In this document: positions 17,452 through 27,341 of the stretch, piece by piece
Layout: each line of letters starts with the position of its first letter
How positions within the stretch are numbered: the stretch's first letter is position 1
Source: Bacteroidia bacterium
GTDB lineage: Bacteria > Bacteroidota > Bacteroidia > B-17B0 > Aurantibacillaceae
Assembly: GCA_016787895.1 (NCBI GenBank)
Contig: JAEUTN010000022.1
Span: 364,816 to 428,815 of the forward strand
Direction: 5' to 3'
DNA: 64,000 nt
The notes under the pieces: generated by a model
Told to the model about the DNA's origin: nothing
Database searches by the model: none
Seen by the model: the letters and a program-made list of their open reading frames with translations, nothing else
Translations under genes and position numbers: made by a program

Positions 17452-18522
17452 TTAGAGATTGATTCGAAATCCGAAATTATGTGTTCCGCTGAAGGGATTT
17501 GTGAAGCGGTAAGAATAGTCGAATCCTACAGTTGATTTTTTCTCGTTGAATGGTAATTCAAAGGTAACTCCCATGGCCGGTCCGGTGAACACCGTTCTGC
17601 GGGCTTCAGCATTCAAACTGTTCTCTTCGAAATAATATCCCCCGCGGAACATGAGCATTTCTTTCCAGGCGTATTCCACTCCCAGCAAATAATTGTCGTA
17701 TGTAAAAGAATTGGAAGTAAAATTTCCGTTCACTGACAATCGGTGGTCTTTTGAAACCCCGGCGCTGTCTTTGGTCAGGAAAAAATCATAGGTCAATCCA
17801 ATGTTCACAAGTGCCGGCAACTCAAAGCCATTGGAACGGTTCTGAACGGTCATTTCATAGGTACCGCTTCCGGAATTTACCTGGGTTTGAAGACTTAATC
17901 CATCGCCCTTGTAGGTCATTTTAGGACCCCAGTTTTTCAAAGCGATACCAATGTGTATGTTATCGTACTTTCCCGTGTGGTACTGCAGTCCGGCATCAAC
18001 AGCGATACCTCTTGCGTTGACGTTAGGAATTTGCTCTGAAATCAGTTTTAAGTTAATACCACCATAAATGTTATCGGAAAACATTTTAGCATAGGACATG
18101 CTGATGTTATAAAAAGTTGGCGTGAAAGACCCCAGCCCTCCTTCGGGCATGTCCTCAGTGGTGATCTCGATATCGCCGGCATTAATCGCCACAACACCAA
18201 AACCAAAGGTTCCGGTTTCACCAACACCCTGGGTTAAACCAAAGCTATTGATGTAAATGTCGGTGCCTTGTAACCAGTTGCAGCGGTTGAATATAATCTC
18301 CGTTTTGCGTGTATAGGCTGTACCTGCAATGTTCAGGAATTGTGCCTCGAGGCCCCTTACTCTGGCGGAGTTGGAGCCAACCATACCCGAATTTCTCGCG
18401 TATGGATTAATCAGGAGCTGACTGGCGCCTGCCTGGCCCACACGTTCAGGATTTCCGGCCTGGGAGAATGCTGAAGCCAAAAGTAAGGCGGAGAGGGTGA
18501 GGTATTTTAAATTTCTATTCAT
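17452..18522 (-). CDS. PorV/PorQ family outer-membrane protein
   Basis: A 356-residue predicted outer-membrane beta barrel with signal peptide (to about residue 22, LLLASAFSQA). The segment LLINPYARNSGMVGSNSARVRGLEAQFLNIAGTAYTRKTEI is the PorV/PorQ-family version of the FadL-like N-terminus. In T9SS, PorV is a shuttle that takes folded cargo from the translocon to the attachment complex, and PorQ belongs to the same family. The protein is the last gene of a minus-strand unit behind a 1480-residue exported protein and a TonB receptor. By context it is more likely a dedicated partner of that protein than the general PorV. Confidence 0.82.
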   Translation of the reverse strand: MNRNLKYLTLSALLLASAFSQAGNPERVGQAGASQLLINPYARNSGMVGSNSARVRGLEAQFLNIAGTAYTRKTEIIFNRCNWLQGTDIYINSFGLTQGVGETGTFGFGVVAINAGDIEITTEDMPEGGLGSFTPTFYNISMSYAKMFSDNIYGGINLKLISEQIPNVNARGIAVDAGLQYHTGKYDNIHIGIALKNWGPKMTYKGDGLSLQTQVNSGSGTYEMTVQNRSNGFELPALVNIGLTYDFFLTKDSAGVSKDHRLSVNGNFTSNSFTYDNYLLGVEYAWKEMLMFRGGYYFEENSLNAEARRTVFTGPAMGVTFELPFNEKKSTVGFDYSYRFTNPFSGTHNFGFRINL

Positions 18523-18542
18523 AATTTCTTCGCTAAATCAGA

Positions 18543-21500
18543 TTAATAGTTTTGAACGTCAAGAGGTCTCATTACCCCGAACCATTTTACAATCTTCTCT
18601 CCAATACCCGGAGCATCGATGTGGAAAATGTACAAACCACTCGCCACAGAGATGTTGTTCTGGTTCTTTAAATCCCACTCTTCGTAAGGCACCCGTTTTG
18701 ATTTTTTACTGTCAGAGCCAACCACATAAAGATCTTCCTGCCCGCTTACATCGCGTTTAATCGTGCGAATCAAGGTACCGTTCATGCTAAAGATCTTCAC
18801 GGTACACTTGTTTGGAAGGTTGGTGATGCGTACCTTATTGTCTGTTCTGTTCACTTCGTAGGTTGAACTGCCGTAGTATGGATTTGGAACAACCCTTATT
18901 TGATCCAAGGCGTTTTCAAGTGTTGTTGACTGATTGTAGAGTGTGTAAATATCGCTGGTGTTAAAGGTATACAGCGGGAAGTTGTTGTTTGCCGGACTCG
19001 CTTTAACCGCAGTAGTAAGTATAGACGGATTGTTTACACTCACCAATTTGTTGAGTGAGGAGTAAGGCTGATTGGTTTGGATGTTGGCCACACCATGGTA
19101 ACCGTAGCGGTATGGTTTGCTTACATTGATTTGCACCCTCACATCAGATGGCATGTTGGCAGGATCTTTAAACACAAATCCGTTTTGAACTGTTGGTATG
19201 CTCACCCACATAATGTCTCTTTCAAGCGCATTAAATGGAGCCAAACCGTTACCGTTCATGCCTGAAGGTTTAGACTTTACTTCGGTAGTGAAATAATTCA
19301 ACAGGGTAAACATCGCTCTCGCACCTGCATCATACGTTCCAACACCTGCGTATTGACCGTTGAATTCATTCTCCCAGTCAAAAATCGGGGTTGGATTCTG
19401 ATAAAACTTGGTGCTGACACAATTGCCTCCGAACACGTAAATAAAATGTTTGCCTCCAAATGCATAAGGGAAAGGATAATTCACTCCCGCAGTTGGGTTC
19501 CACATCATGTCATCTCCATAATTTTCTTTTTGATAGGAGTCTTCACCAAAGGCCATGTTCAAACGTTCTCCGGTTTCGATATTGATGGCATAACCCGGGA
19601 ACCAACCCATACCAACAGTGGAGGTCAAAGCTGCTTCTGAGGTTACACAACCGGGAGCGCCAAAAGCCACTCCTTGCTTATCAACAGATGCCTGATTTCT
19701 ATAAGAGAAGAATATTGCATTGCCCACGCTGAGCTGCGATTTTTCCTGCATTTCCAAAACCGGACAACGGGTCCATTTGTTTTTGTCTTTGGTCATAACA
19801 ACCAACACACTGTTCAGCTTGCGCAAATCGGTGTTGCCGTCCTGGCTTGGTGAACTGCTGGTGTTTTGGGAAGCATAATCCTTGGACAATTTGGTATCCT
19901 GAGCCCAGGCCTTACCGTTGAATCCGGGTCCGCAAAAAATACGTGCCGGGTTACCACCTGAACTTGGGAACACAGAATAATAAGAGGCACAAAGCGGGTA
20001 AGGAGCCCAGGTGCCGCCCAGAATGTTGCCATATTGTTTGGCAGGATCGTAAAAGGCCTGCACCTCTGTTCCGGATTTGGAATAATATGCATCCTCAAAT
20101 CCCGCCGTTTTTGAGGCACCTGACAATATCCAGTTGAACGGGGTTTCGCTGTCGATATCCGGAATAGGAAGTAACCAGTCGGAAGCCCCATTTTCATATG
20201 CTAAACTTGCCCCGATAAATGAGCCTTCTTCAGGTCCTTTGTAATCGGCTGTTTGGCTTATAAAATCAGTAAACTTGTTTACAGACTCACCCGGATCAGC
20301 GACCTGTGTAATTTTCACCGAGAAGCCAAGATCCTGGAAAAAGTATTCATTGCCTACACGAATGCTTTGGTAAAGTGTATCTCCAGCGGTTATACCAGGT
20401 GTTGGTTCATTTGGGTGGTATTTAATACCGGATACCTTATCGGTTAATTCCCAACTGCAATTATCAGCATTAAGCGTGGCAATGGTGCCGGTATAGGTGT
20501 TGTTTGCACCCGGAATCATGGCATTGTTGCCACCGCTTGGCACCTGGCTTTTAATCGCATTGATATCGGTTTTATCCACCACATTGTGAATGAACTTAAA
20601 CTCAAAATCAGAATTTTTTACATTCAGAGGGTCAACCACTTTTATGCTCACAGGCCCTTGTGCGTTTTCATATGTAATAACTTCAGCAAAATTATTTGTA
20701 ACGATGGCATCCTCTGAAGAGCGTGTTAAGGTTAGCAGATTGCCTCCATTGCCCTGACCTTCATGTCGGGTTACTTTTGGACCAAATCCGTAAGCGGACT
20801 GTGCAACCGTTCCTCCTTTTTCATTGTCAGTTATGTGCGGAATGCCTGAACTTTTCTTGAGTTTGCGACCTTCGAGGTATTCCCGCTTTTGACCTAAGTA
20901 GTTTGCCGAAGGATTGGTGCTTGGTGCCACGTCCTGAGCGTATTCGAGATAACGGTTCCAGGCATAAGCCACTGCAACAAAGTAGTAAGTTTTGTTGTTA
21001 ATCAATGAACGGTTCTCGGTGGTAGAAAATGCGTCCTGTGTAACCCTGAACGTACTGGTAATGCCTTGATTGGCGCCTTCCACTTTTACAATCGGAACAT
21101 AAGCGCCGATGAGGTTGTCGATTTCGTAGTTCACAATACGACTTACATTGTTTTTAACGTCGCATTGAAAAATCGGAATGGCTTTTGTCCTGTCGGTTAA
21201 ATCAGTTGATGAAACGTTGGTAGACTTCACCTGATACACGATGTATCCCTCAAACGCATAAAACTTGTTGGGATCTCTCAATTCCGGAATTGAAGAAGTA
21301 GGATCGGAGATAATGGAAATATCTTCTTCCAGATAGTCGTTATTGAATTTTTTGTAGTTATTCGATTTTCCTTTTTGGTTGGAGAGGTAAATAATCAGTT
21401 CATTGTTTAATTCCTGAACGGTCATATCAGGAGCTTCAGGTCCGTCGAGCAATTTAAAACAGTTGTCAAACAAAGCCTGTGCTTTATCGTCGGCGCTGTA

Positions 21501-22985
21501 TAGCAATTCGAGCGACTCAATGTAACCTCCTTTAGTAGGGCTCTGAGCCCAGGGCATACCGAAGGTGATGTCGTTTACCGCACCGGGTTTTAAGGTGAAT
21601 GGGCCTGCTGACTGGAGAAAACGACGGTCGCCGGGAAGGTTACCCGAAGCCTTTTCGGTCCAGCCGGTTCCTTGCACAGGATCTCCATCATAAACGAATG
21701 TAGAGGGTTGTGTTCCGCCATAAGCGTTACCACCAAAGGTGAATGGAGAACCGTCCTTCCAAAAGCCGGTCATGTAATTATAATAGTGAATTGCGATATC
21801 GGGGTTAGTGGTTTGAGACGGGAAAGCTCCGATATTATTGTTGTAGTAAGTAAAACGAGACATCTGTATGGTTTCTCCCGGTTCATCCGTGGTACCGTCG
21901 AAGTCATTGTCAATATTATCTCCGGCATCTGCCAAAGGACCTTTAAAGAAGTCGCAACCCAGGGCAGGAGGAAAATCCTGATAGCCGTTTACACCATTTG
22001 CTGATTCATCGAAAGGGTCGGCGTTGTAGATATAACCCAAACCTCTATCTACATCACAACCCACATAATCGTCGAGGTAATATCCCAAATCCGGGTCGTT
22101 CCATACTGTAAAATAGGTTTGTTTTAATTCGAAGGATGAACGGTTGATGACCTCGTAAGAATAGAAGGTCATGTTATTGATCTCATCGTTGGTTTTGAAA
22201 CCAAAGGCCTGAGCCCTTACCTCAACACCAATAGGCACACCCTGAGTTTCGGTGTGAATACCTCCATTGTCATTAAACACCCAGAACAGGGTTAAGTCTC
22301 CATAAAGTTTTGTTTTACAAAATCCGAGGTTGTCTTTTTCGGCTTTGTTCTCAACGTCATACGCCGGATAATCTCCGCTTGTTTCAGGATCATAAAATCC
22401 GTCTGAGTTTACGTCAACATATGGTGCTAAACGGCGACCCTGGCGTTTGCTCACATCACCGTTTCCCGGCCAATTGAGAATGTCAGATGTTTTTGCACCT
22501 GTGGCCACATAATTGTCAACCTCTATGCGTGATACAGAAAAAATCTGGTCGTATCTTAAACACTCTGCAGGATCTGCAGAAGCGTTGGTTGTATCAAGGG
22601 GTCCGGGCCAAAAATCAATACCGTTCTGGCGATACGTCATGGCTGCCACCTTCAACTGTCCTCCGGCATCCAAGCCTCCTAGCCAAATGGATCCTCCGAA
22701 ACAGGAAGATACACCCACGTTTCGGTTGGTAACCGCCGGAACGTAATAGTACGCGTTTCCGTTTCCGTTCAAATCCCACCACATGTCGCCACCACTGTAA
22801 ACAATGGTTCTTACGTTATTGACCCACAGCTCGCGACTGGCCCTGGGGGCTGCGCAAGAGGCCATGATTTTTCCTCCTGATGTAGAGGAAAAACCGGAGG
22901 ATTTGTTTTCTCCTGCCGCTTTTTCACGAGCTGTAACCGGGATCGCGAAGAGGGCTGAGATGATGATGATACTGATTCGTTTCAT
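18543..22985 (-). CDS. Large exported protein with a C-terminal sorting-like domain, function unknown
   Basis: A 1480-residue secreted protein (signal peptide, RISIIIISALFAIPVTA). Near residues 48-115 it has SRELWVNNVRTIVYSGGDMWWDLNGNGNAYYYVP. Calcium-loop-like stretches occur: VDVNSDGFYDPETSGDYPAYD, and GDNIDNDFDGTTDEPGE near 365, which resembles thrombospondin type 3 repeats. The last 100 residues (VVPNPYYGSSTYEV, KVRITNLP, CTVKIFSMNGTLIRTI, SVASGLYIFHID) have the shape of a T9SS type A sorting domain, but the tail continues with KIVKWFGVMRPLDVQNY. It lies between a TonB receptor (23 bp upstream) and a PorV/PorQ-like gene (20 bp downstream). Export through T9SS is inference. I recognise the three-gene order from other Bacteroidota but no tested role. 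Confidence 0.78.
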   Translation of the reverse strand: MKRISIIIISALFAIPVTAREKAAGENKSSGFSSTSGGKIMASCAAPRASRELWVNNVRTIVYSGGDMWWDLNGNGNAYYYVPAVTNRNVGVSSCFGGSIWLGGLDAGGQLKVAAMTYRQNGIDFWPGPLDTTNASADPAECLRYDQIFSVSRIEVDNYVATGAKTSDILNWPGNGDVSKRQGRRLAPYVDVNSDGFYDPETSGDYPAYDVENKAEKDNLGFCKTKLYGDLTLFWVFNDNGGIHTETQGVPIGVEVRAQAFGFKTNDEINNMTFYSYEVINRSSFELKQTYFTVWNDPDLGYYLDDYVGCDVDRGLGYIYNADPFDESANGVNGYQDFPPALGCDFFKGPLADAGDNIDNDFDGTTDEPGETIQMSRFTYYNNNIGAFPSQTTNPDIAIHYYNYMTGFWKDGSPFTFGGNAYGGTQPSTFVYDGDPVQGTGWTEKASGNLPGDRRFLQSAGPFTLKPGAVNDITFGMPWAQSPTKGGYIESLELLYSADDKAQALFDNCFKLLDGPEAPDMTVQELNNELIIYLSNQKGKSNNYKKFNNDYLEEDISIISDPTSSIPELRDPNKFYAFEGYIVYQVKSTNVSSTDLTDRTKAIPIFQCDVKNNVSRIVNYEIDNLIGAYVPIVKVEGANQGITSTFRVTQDAFSTTENRSLINNKTYYFVAVAYAWNRYLEYAQDVAPSTNPSANYLGQKREYLEGRKLKKSSGIPHITDNEKGGTVAQSAYGFGPKVTRHEGQGNGGNLLTLTRSSEDAIVTNNFAEVITYENAQGPVSIKVVDPLNVKNSDFEFKFIHNVVDKTDINAIKSQVPSGGNNAMIPGANNTYTGTIATLNADNCSWELTDKVSGIKYHPNEPTPGITAGDTLYQSIRVGNEYFFQDLGFSVKITQVADPGESVNKFTDFISQTADYKGPEEGSFIGASLAYENGASDWLLPIPDIDSETPFNWILSGASKTAGFEDAYYSKSGTEVQAFYDPAKQYGNILGGTWAPYPLCASYYSVFPSSGGNPARIFCGPGFNGKAWAQDTKLSKDYASQNTSSSPSQDGNTDLRKLNSVLVVMTKDKNKWTRCPVLEMQEKSQLSVGNAIFFSYRNQASVDKQGVAFGAPGCVTSEAALTSTVGMGWFPGYAINIETGERLNMAFGEDSYQKENYGDDMMWNPTAGVNYPFPYAFGGKHFIYVFGGNCVSTKFYQNPTPIFDWENEFNGQYAGVGTYDAGARAMFTLLNYFTTEVKSKPSGMNGNGLAPFNALERDIMWVSIPTVQNGFVFKDPANMPSDVRVQINVSKPYRYGYHGVANIQTNQPYSSLNKLVSVNNPSILTTAVKASPANNNFPLYTFNTSDIYTLYNQSTTLENALDQIRVVPNPYYGSSTYEVNRTDNKVRITNLPNKCTVKIFSMNGTLIRTIKRDVSGQEDLYVVGSDSKKSKRVPYEEWDLKNQNNISVASGLYIFHIDAPGIGEKIVKWFGVMRPLDVQNY

Positions 22986-23008
22986 GGTATGTAGTTCTTT
23001 ATCAGTGA

Positions 23009-26000
23009 TTAGAATTCAAATAAAAGTCCGATGCGTATTTGGCGGGGTGTACTATAATTCGTTGGGTTGTTCATACGAATGGAATACAGGTCGATAAAAG
23101 ACGCCGCGCTGTTCGCTTGTGCAATGGCGGCCTGAGCCTGAGTAGATGAAAGATATCCGTCATCGTCAGGTGTACCGGTATAATTGTATACGTTTAAAAC
23201 GTTTTTTGTATTGAACAAGTTCAAAACCTGCAGATAGATGTTCAGATTGGCGTGTTTTCTGTTGTCCGACTCTTCTCTGCCCCATGACATATCGATGTTT
23301 TTGTCGATACGCAAATTGGTTCTGAAGTTCCAGGGTTTAGACGAACCGTTGATTTGACCAACGATGTTCGATCTTGTGTTTCCACCTTGGGTTGGTACCG
23401 GATCGCTCCAGCGGGTGTAAGGAGTACCTGAACCCAACAGGAAAGAGAGGTTAAATCCAACATCTTCGAATACATTAATTTTCTTTTCGTTTTTACGGGT
23501 GATGGTCCAGCCCTTGTACTCTTTTTTACGGCCAAAACGATAGTCGTAATTCAACACAAAACTATGACGCTGATCAAAATCAAGGGGTTGAAGCACCCTT
23601 AAATTAGGCTGACCGCTGCTGGCCAGGTTAGCGCCTGAGTTTACATTGGAACCGGAACCTTCAGCAAACTGAAGGGTGTAGTTAAAGTTGATGCGGGATC
23701 CGCCTGTTCTTCTGAAATCAAACACCGCTGAAAGCCCTTTTACAGTAGAGAAGTCAATGTTATCGTACATGATGTAGTTTTTCGGATAGGCCCCTACTAC
23801 CGTTCTCTGGTTAATTTGATTGCGGAACTCTTTATAAAAAGCACTAATGGAAAGCGACGCGTTTTTTCTTTCGTTTAACACCTGTGAAAATCCAAACTCA
23901 TAATCAATGGTGCGTTGCATCCTTTGATTTGGATTGGTAATAATCGGTGAGGTAGAAGTGGCGTTCAGGTAATAATACTCCAATGGTTGAATAACTGAGT
24001 TGGATGGGCGCTGTACTAAAACGTCGTAATGTGCGAAGAAGTTGGCCACATCAGATATCGGGAAGGAGAAACCCAAACGCGGCTGAGGAATGATTTCTGC
24101 TTTATAAGTGGTAAATCCACCCACCGACATGTTTTTTTCGTAGTTGGCAAAATCCTTATACAAAGGAATCGGACGACCATCGGATGAGTAAATCAAACTT
24201 GGATCGGAAATTTCTGCTCCTTCGGCATTGTACCATTTATCATCTTCGCGGTAACCCAGGATGGCCACCGGAGACTTACCGCCTGCCGGGTTTTGAGCCA
24301 CATAAACCGCTGCGTCATCTGAAATGTTGCCCGGTACGTTATCGGTAAATCCTGAAGGAAGATTTTCCATTGAACCTAAATCACCAACGCGGGCCAGATC
24401 GTGTAAAGCGTATTTGTCTTTTAACACAGGCTGGTTAGCATCGTAACGGTCAATACGCAAACCCACAAGGAATTTAATGTCCTTGAAGTCGAATTTATCC
24501 ATGATATAAGCAGCGGCATAAACCGGTTTAAAGGTTCCTATGGTGAACAGGTTGCGGCCATTCTCATCTTTATCATTCAAAAACTTATCGATAGAGGTGG
24601 TTTGTTTACTGTCTTCTGACTTAACTCCATCATGACGGTAACCGCTATAAGCTACGAGGTTAGCGTCGCCGGTTGTTCCTAAGAGGTCTTCGGCACTAAA
24701 CATGTCCATGCTGAAGGTGGAAGGATCAAGGGCATCGGTATTTACAAAACCGGTGTAGTCTTTAGGTAGGCCGAGCTTTTCAAGCAGTTTTTCCGAAAAC
24801 TGGGTTTGTTTATCCTCCTGATAGAGGTAATCAAAATAATAATAAGGGATAAGGCCTGAGAACTCCTGATTGAGAATTGGGTTGGAGAGATCCAATTCAC
24901 GGGTGTGGTCGTTGGCAATCAATCGCATGCGGGTCCATAAGGCTGTTGCAGATAAGCCATAGGAACTCACAAAACGCTGATCCACTTCAAATCCAACAGA
25001 CAAAGCGTGTTTTTTAACGTCGGTGTTAAAACTTGTCGCAATCCTGAAGGTGTTTTCTTCCCTGTAGGAGTAACCAGCAGGGTAAGTACCGAAGTTGAAA
25101 TACAAATCGTTGTAGATCGTACCCGGGCGACCACCATTCAATACCCCGTTGTTACCCTGGATGTAGTTCATTGACACCACATTTGGATTGGATTGACTCA
25201 CGAGGTAGGTCGTAAATAAGGCCGCATCGGGGTTCATGTCGCTTGCGGTGAATTTCACCGGCAATTCCTGACGACCGGTATAAGTATAAGCGTTTACCGC
25301 CTGCCCATTGACAACATAGTCGTCAACAAATTCGTAGTTATAGGCAAAATTTTCATCCAGGAAACTTCTGTCGAACTTCCCAATATATCCATAATTAAAC
25401 ACATTATCTTCGTGAAAAGGACTTTGTGTTTTAGTATCGAAGGCTTCATAACTCATCAAAAACTTGAAGTAAGAGTTGGAAAGCAAGGATTGTGTTTTTT
25501 CCTTATCCGCATTTGGGTTACCAAACTTCTGGGTGAGTGAAATCTGACCACGGTAGGTTTTGTTGGTGGTTTTGGAGTGGTTTGCAGAGTTGAACACCTG
25601 ACTTAACATATTAGTACCACCAGAATATGGATTATAATAATCACTAAAATCATAAAAACCACCCAGGGAGATGATGGTGTTGTTGGTTGGCTGGTAGTCG
25701 ATTTTACCATTCAAGGACACCCCACGTTGTGCAACATTTGGACGGAATTTTTGGGTGTACATATCGTCCTTGGTTACAAATTCTGATGAGCGAACAAATC
25801 CTGAACCTGAAGGGGATGGCAATAAGGGTTGATTTTTTAAATCCTGGAGTTTGTCGTCGTTCAAAACATAAATGTCAACAAATGGTGGACGAGGGTCTTT
25901 TATATAGGTACCTTGTCCAGAAATAAAGAATCCTAACACAGTACGCTCAGAAATTGAATCGCGTTTTTTCAGAATCGGACCACCGAAGCTAAAGGAAAGG

Positions 26001-26752
26001 GAGTTGTAATCGTAGGCATCGGTAATAAGGGAGGAAATCAATTCAACACCTCCAAAATATTTGGACTGAGGACCGCGTGTGGAAATGGAAATCGCACCTG
26101 AAGTTAAGTCACCCATATTCGCCGGCACACCACCGGTAATAACGTTGATGGATTCAATCCCTTGCTGAGAGATGTTGGGTGTACCAAATACTTTTACCCC
26201 GTCAACAAAATACGTGGTGTTGGTGTTACGACCTCCGCGTACGTTAAGTGCACCGCCTTCATCTGCCTGATAAACACCTGCAGTGGTTGCGGCCACGGAG
26301 TTAATATCTTTCGTGGCAAGATTTTGATAATCTTCGCGTGTAATGGTTTGTCCGGATTTGGTATCCGGGTCAATCAAAGGTACAAGGTAGGTTACCACAT
26401 CCACCTCCTGAAGGTTGGTTCCTTCTCCACCCGCTAAGGGAATAGTAACATACGCGGTTTTACCCTCGCCCACAATCACGTCTTTTACCTCAGTGGCCTG
26501 ATAACCTACAAACACCCCTTTCACGCTGTATTTGCCGGGTGCCAGAGGTTTAATGATCGCTTCCCCGTCCATATTGGTTGTTGCAACGCCCACCTGCACA
26601 CCGTCGCGGTATGCCACCACGTTCGCAAAGGGAATGGGCTCTTTTGTCGCTTTATCCTGTAACAGAATCTTTATCGCCCCGTTATCACTTTGTGCTAAAG
26701 CCGACAAACCAAAGCAAACAACCATTACTAATGCTAAATAGATTTTCTTCAT
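23009..26752 (-). CDS. TonB-dependent receptor with carboxypeptidase-regulatory domain
   Basis: A 1247-residue outer-membrane receptor. Signal peptide (to about 20, GLSALAQ), carboxypeptidase-regulatory-like domain at about 25-110 (IKILLQDKATKEPIPFANVVAYRDG), plug at 130-235 (REDYQNLATKDINSVAATTAGVYQADEGGALNVRGGRN, INVITGGVPANMGDLTSGAISIST), then a very large barrel with long loops, ending IRIGLLFEF with a terminal aromatic residue as outer-membrane barrels do. It is first in an operon with the 1480-residue protein and the PorV/PorQ-like protein. There is no SusD partner, so a glycan role is not supported. Receptor and exported protein may work as one surface machine; the ligand is unknown. 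Confidence 0.9.
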   Translation of the reverse strand: MKKIYLALVMVVCFGLSALAQSDNGAIKILLQDKATKEPIPFANVVAYRDGVQVGVATTNMDGEAIIKPLAPGKYSVKGVFVGYQATEVKDVIVGEGKTAYVTIPLAGGEGTNLQEVDVVTYLVPLIDPDTKSGQTITREDYQNLATKDINSVAATTAGVYQADEGGALNVRGGRNTNTTYFVDGVKVFGTPNISQQGIESINVITGGVPANMGDLTSGAISISTRGPQSKYFGGVELISSLITDAYDYNSLSFSFGGPILKKRDSISERTVLGFFISGQGTYIKDPRPPFVDIYVLNDDKLQDLKNQPLLPSPSGSGFVRSSEFVTKDDMYTQKFRPNVAQRGVSLNGKIDYQPTNNTIISLGGFYDFSDYYNPYSGGTNMLSQVFNSANHSKTTNKTYRGQISLTQKFGNPNADKEKTQSLLSNSYFKFLMSYEAFDTKTQSPFHEDNVFNYGYIGKFDRSFLDENFAYNYEFVDDYVVNGQAVNAYTYTGRQELPVKFTASDMNPDAALFTTYLVSQSNPNVVSMNYIQGNNGVLNGGRPGTIYNDLYFNFGTYPAGYSYREENTFRIATSFNTDVKKHALSVGFEVDQRFVSSYGLSATALWTRMRLIANDHTRELDLSNPILNQEFSGLIPYYYFDYLYQEDKQTQFSEKLLEKLGLPKDYTGFVNTDALDPSTFSMDMFSAEDLLGTTGDANLVAYSGYRHDGVKSEDSKQTTSIDKFLNDKDENGRNLFTIGTFKPVYAAAYIMDKFDFKDIKFLVGLRIDRYDANQPVLKDKYALHDLARVGDLGSMENLPSGFTDNVPGNISDDAAVYVAQNPAGGKSPVAILGYREDDKWYNAEGAEISDPSLIYSSDGRPIPLYKDFANYEKNMSVGGFTTYKAEIIPQPRLGFSFPISDVANFFAHYDVLVQRPSNSVIQPLEYYYLNATSTSPIITNPNQRMQRTIDYEFGFSQVLNERKNASLSISAFYKEFRNQINQRTVVGAYPKNYIMYDNIDFSTVKGLSAVFDFRRTGGSRINFNYTLQFAEGSGSNVNSGANLASSGQPNLRVLQPLDFDQRHSFVLNYDYRFGRKKEYKGWTITRKNEKKINVFEDVGFNLSFLLGSGTPYTRWSDPVPTQGGNTRSNIVGQINGSSKPWNFRTNLRIDKNIDMSWGREESDNRKHANLNIYLQVLNLFNTKNVLNVYNYTGTPDDDGYLSSTQAQAAIAQANSAASFIDLYSIRMNNPTNYSTPRQIRIGLLFEF

Positions 26753-26794
26753 ATAGTGTTAAATTACGCTAAAACGATTCCTTCAGTAAAGCCT

Positions 26795-26826
26795 TAAATT
26801 TATATACCCTGCGGCTTTCAAACAAA
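26795..26826 (-). promoter_or_regulatory. Promoter of the TonB receptor operon
   Basis: On the minus strand TTTG (26823-26826), 20 bp, then TAAATTTA (26795-26802), close to TTTG-N20-TAnnTTTG. It lies about 43 bp before the receptor start and would drive the three-gene operon down to 17452. Nothing else is seen in the 268-bp intergenic stretch apart from A-rich runs and a small GGTTT/AAACC hairpin at 26999-27011. Confidence 0.5.
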
Positions 26827-27020
26827 AAAAAATGCCTTTTATTTATTAATATACTAGTTTTCAACCGTTTAAACTTGGGAGTTTACCGTTTACATAAATT
26901 GGCTTAGAACAAATTTAAACACATCAGCTTTAAATTAAATTAACAGCTTAGAAATTGGCCCCGCTTTATTGATAAGTGGAATACAAGAGCCATTAAATGG
27001 TTTGGCAAACCGGTTACCAC

Positions 27021-27341
27021 TTAGTGTTTTCGGAACCAACGGGTCAGAAAAAACTCCCTTTCGTTGTTATTGATGCGCTTCGACTTTTTACGACTGGCTT
27101 TCATGCGTTTTCTCACCTTTTTGGTTTGAATGCGTTTGTGGTGTTTTTTGATGGCTTTTTGTTCCGCCTTTTCCAGCTTACGTTTTTCTCTTTTTTCCTG
27201 TCGGATGCGTTTGTTGGATTTTATTTCCTGCCTTAAGGATTTTTCAGGGGGACCGGACCCTCTTTCCTGAGAAAAAAGTACACCCGTTTGAGTAAAACTC
27301 ACTAAAATGCCAAGCAGCATTAAACGGGCAAAGGGTTTCAT
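27021..27341 (-). CDS. Small exported, extremely basic protein, function unknown
   Basis: A 106-residue protein with a likely signal peptide (PFARLMLLGILVSFTQTGVLFSQ). The remaining 80 residues are about half Lys/Arg with long charged helices (KRIRQEKREKRKLEKAEQKAIKKHHKRIQ), so it may bind an acidic polymer such as a polysaccharide or nucleic acid, or form a single helix. ATG overlaps the TGA of the dCMP deaminase gene upstream (ATGA), so translation is coupled. I do not know its family. Confidence 0.55.
   Translation of the reverse strand: MKPFARLMLLGILVSFTQTGVLFSQERGSGPPEKSLRQEIKSNKRIRQEKREKRKLEKAEQKAIKKHHKRIQTKKVRKRMKASRKKSKRINNNEREFFLTRWFRKH

Noticed and set aside
26999..27011. Terminator GGTTT-GGC-AAACC downstream of the basic-protein gene
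   Set aside because: The stem has only five pairs and no U tract follows on the minus strand.
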